A stretch of 6,106 bases of DNA from Chitinophagaceae bacterium (GTDB lineage Bacteria; Bacteroidota; Bacteroidia; Chitinophagales; Chitinophagaceae): contig CANKGM010000129.1 in the NCBI GenBank assembly GCA_947481355.1, positions 1 through 6,106 on the forward strand, written 5' to 3'. This document shows positions 5,183 to 6,106 of this stretch, one piece after another. Each line of letters opens with the position of its first letter. The stretch's first letter is position 1. The position numbers and the translations under genes are program-made. The notes below the pieces were generated by a model. That model was given only the letters and a program-made list of their open reading frames with translations. It did not search any database and was not told the origin of the DNA.

Positions 5183-6106
5183 ACCCAAGGAGAGCCCCGT
5201 TTACCAGAAAACGAAGACATCAGGGAACTGTTGTCTCAGTTCGAAAAACTTCGAAGTGGGAAGGGTGTTGCTTATATTAGTGAAGAGTCATTCGAGCGGA
5301 TAATAGACCATTTCGATGATCAAGATTCCATTCCTAGCGCATTAGAGGCAGCAGATATGGGTATTTTGCAATTCCCCTATTCTTCAACTTTATTGGTAAA
5401 AAAAGCAGACTTACTCATTGCTACGCGGCATTATAAAAAAGCACTATCGTTGCTCGATAAGGCAGAAATCCTTGATAAAAACGACATAGATATTTATATT
5501 CTTCGAACGGATGCGTATTTGGCTTTGGATAGGCAAGATATGGCTGTTGCAATTTTAGAAGAAGCCATCACCTATTTTGAAGGTGAGGAGCGGATTGATT
5601 TGCTTTTTGAATTAGCCGACGTATATGATGATTATGAGGCATTTGAAAAGATATTTGATTGCCTAAAGTTGATTTTAGAGTATGACCCTAATAATGAGGA
5701 AGCTTTGTATAAAATTTGTTTCTGGACAGATTTTACGAGGAGGAATGAAGAAAGCATTCAGATACACTTAGCGATTATTGAGGAAAGCCCTTATAATGAA
5801 TTGGCTTGGTTCAATCTGGCTGCAGCCTATCAAGGTTTGAAGTTGTTTGAAAAAGCAATTGATGCTTATCAATATGCCATTGTGATCAATGAAAAATTTG
5901 ATTATGCCTATAGAAATATGGCAGATGCCTTGATGAGGCTTCATCGTTACAAAGAAGCGATTGAGAGTTTGGAAAAGGTGATTGAACTCGCAAGGCCGGA
6001 AGACTTAATTTATCAAGCGATTGGATATTGTTATGAGAAAATTAAGAATTACGCTCAGGCACGATTTTATTATCGAAAAGCATCTCACTTAAACCCAGAG
6101 AATCCT
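5177..6106 (+). CDS. TPR-repeat protein, C-terminus beyond window
   Basis: An open frame of 310 codons runs from the ATG at 5177 to the last base of the window without a stop, so the C-terminus is missing. No in-frame ATG exists between 5090 and 5177. There is no signal peptide or membrane segment, so the protein is predicted cytoplasmic. The N-terminal 50 residues are acidic. From about residue 70 it consists of 34-residue helix pairs: near 70-103, 104-137, 139-172, 173-206, 207-240, 241-274 and 275-308. The last three have the classic TPR pattern, for example AWFNLAAAYQGLKLFEKAI (210-228) and DYAYRNMADALMRLHRYKEA (242-261). TPR arrays are protein-binding scaffolds and do not reveal the partner. 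Similar acidic TPR proteins of a few hundred residues are common in Bacteroidota and mostly uncharacterised. There is no Shine-Dalgarno, and the start codon lies inside the 5145-5182 inverted repeat. Confidence 0.9.
   Translation, partial: MNTQGEPRLPENEDIRELLSQFEKLRSGKGVAYISEESFERIIDHFDDQDSIPSALEAADMGILQFPYSSTLLVKKADLLIATRHYKKALSLLDKAEILDKNDIDIYILRTDAYLALDRQDMAVAILEEAITYFEGEERIDLLFELADVYDDYEAFEKIFDCLKLILEYDPNNEEALYKICFWTDFTRRNEESIQIHLAIIEESPYNELAWFNLAAAYQGLKLFEKAIDAYQYAIVINEKFDYAYRNMADALMRLHRYKEAIESLEKVIELARPEDLIYQAIGYCYEKIKNYAQARFYYRKASHLNPENP

Noticed and set aside
1..6106. Mobile element, CRISPR array, toxin-antitoxin or defence system
   Set aside because: No transposase, integrase, evenly spaced repeats, target duplications or defence domains are visible. 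The gene content is housekeeping plus small secreted proteins and a TPR protein, with even base composition.

Overview
The window looks like ordinary chromosomal DNA from a member of the Bacteroidota, probably near the Chitinophagia/Sphingobacteriia. Four signs point there. The pyrG-yidC gene pair is adjacent, an arrangement familiar in that phylum. Several upstream regions carry the phylum's TAnnTTTG -7 promoter element (295-302, 2118-2125, and 5056-5049 on the minus strand). Shine-Dalgarno sequences are mostly absent, and there are small secreted proteins of the GLPGLI/DUF4412 type. The DNA is AT-rich and even in composition, with no sign of a mobile element, phage, CRISPR array, tRNA or rRNA.

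Layout. At the left edge is the N-terminal part of a minus-strand, cupin-like exported protein (1-179), divergent from what follows. A 230-bp intergenic region then leads to pyrG (410-2026, CTP synthase). Its leader holds a good -7 element, two small inverted repeats and a Shine-Dalgarno. A 10-bp inverted repeat straddles the pyrG stop codon and may be a terminator. yidC (2145-3977, membrane protein insertase) has its own promoter element and ends at a near-perfect intrinsic terminator (3998-4035). Next come a secreted DUF4412/GLPGLI-like protein (4056-4700) and, convergent with it and overlapping by 4 bp, a small uncharacterised secreted protein on the minus strand (4697-5044). A 132-bp divergent intergenic region follows, then a cytoplasmic TPR-repeat protein (5177 onward) that runs off the right edge.

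How the genes relate. pyrG (nucleotide supply) and yidC (inner-membrane protein insertion) are housekeeping genes that sit together by conserved order rather than shared pathway. The three other proteins whose N-terminus predicts export would use the Sec route. No multi-gene accessory or defence system is visible. The most notable features are regulatory-scale structures: a 12-bp perfect inverted repeat containing the start codon of the TPR gene, a promoter that appears to give a leaderless transcript for the small minus-strand gene, and the inverted repeats at the two ends of pyrG.
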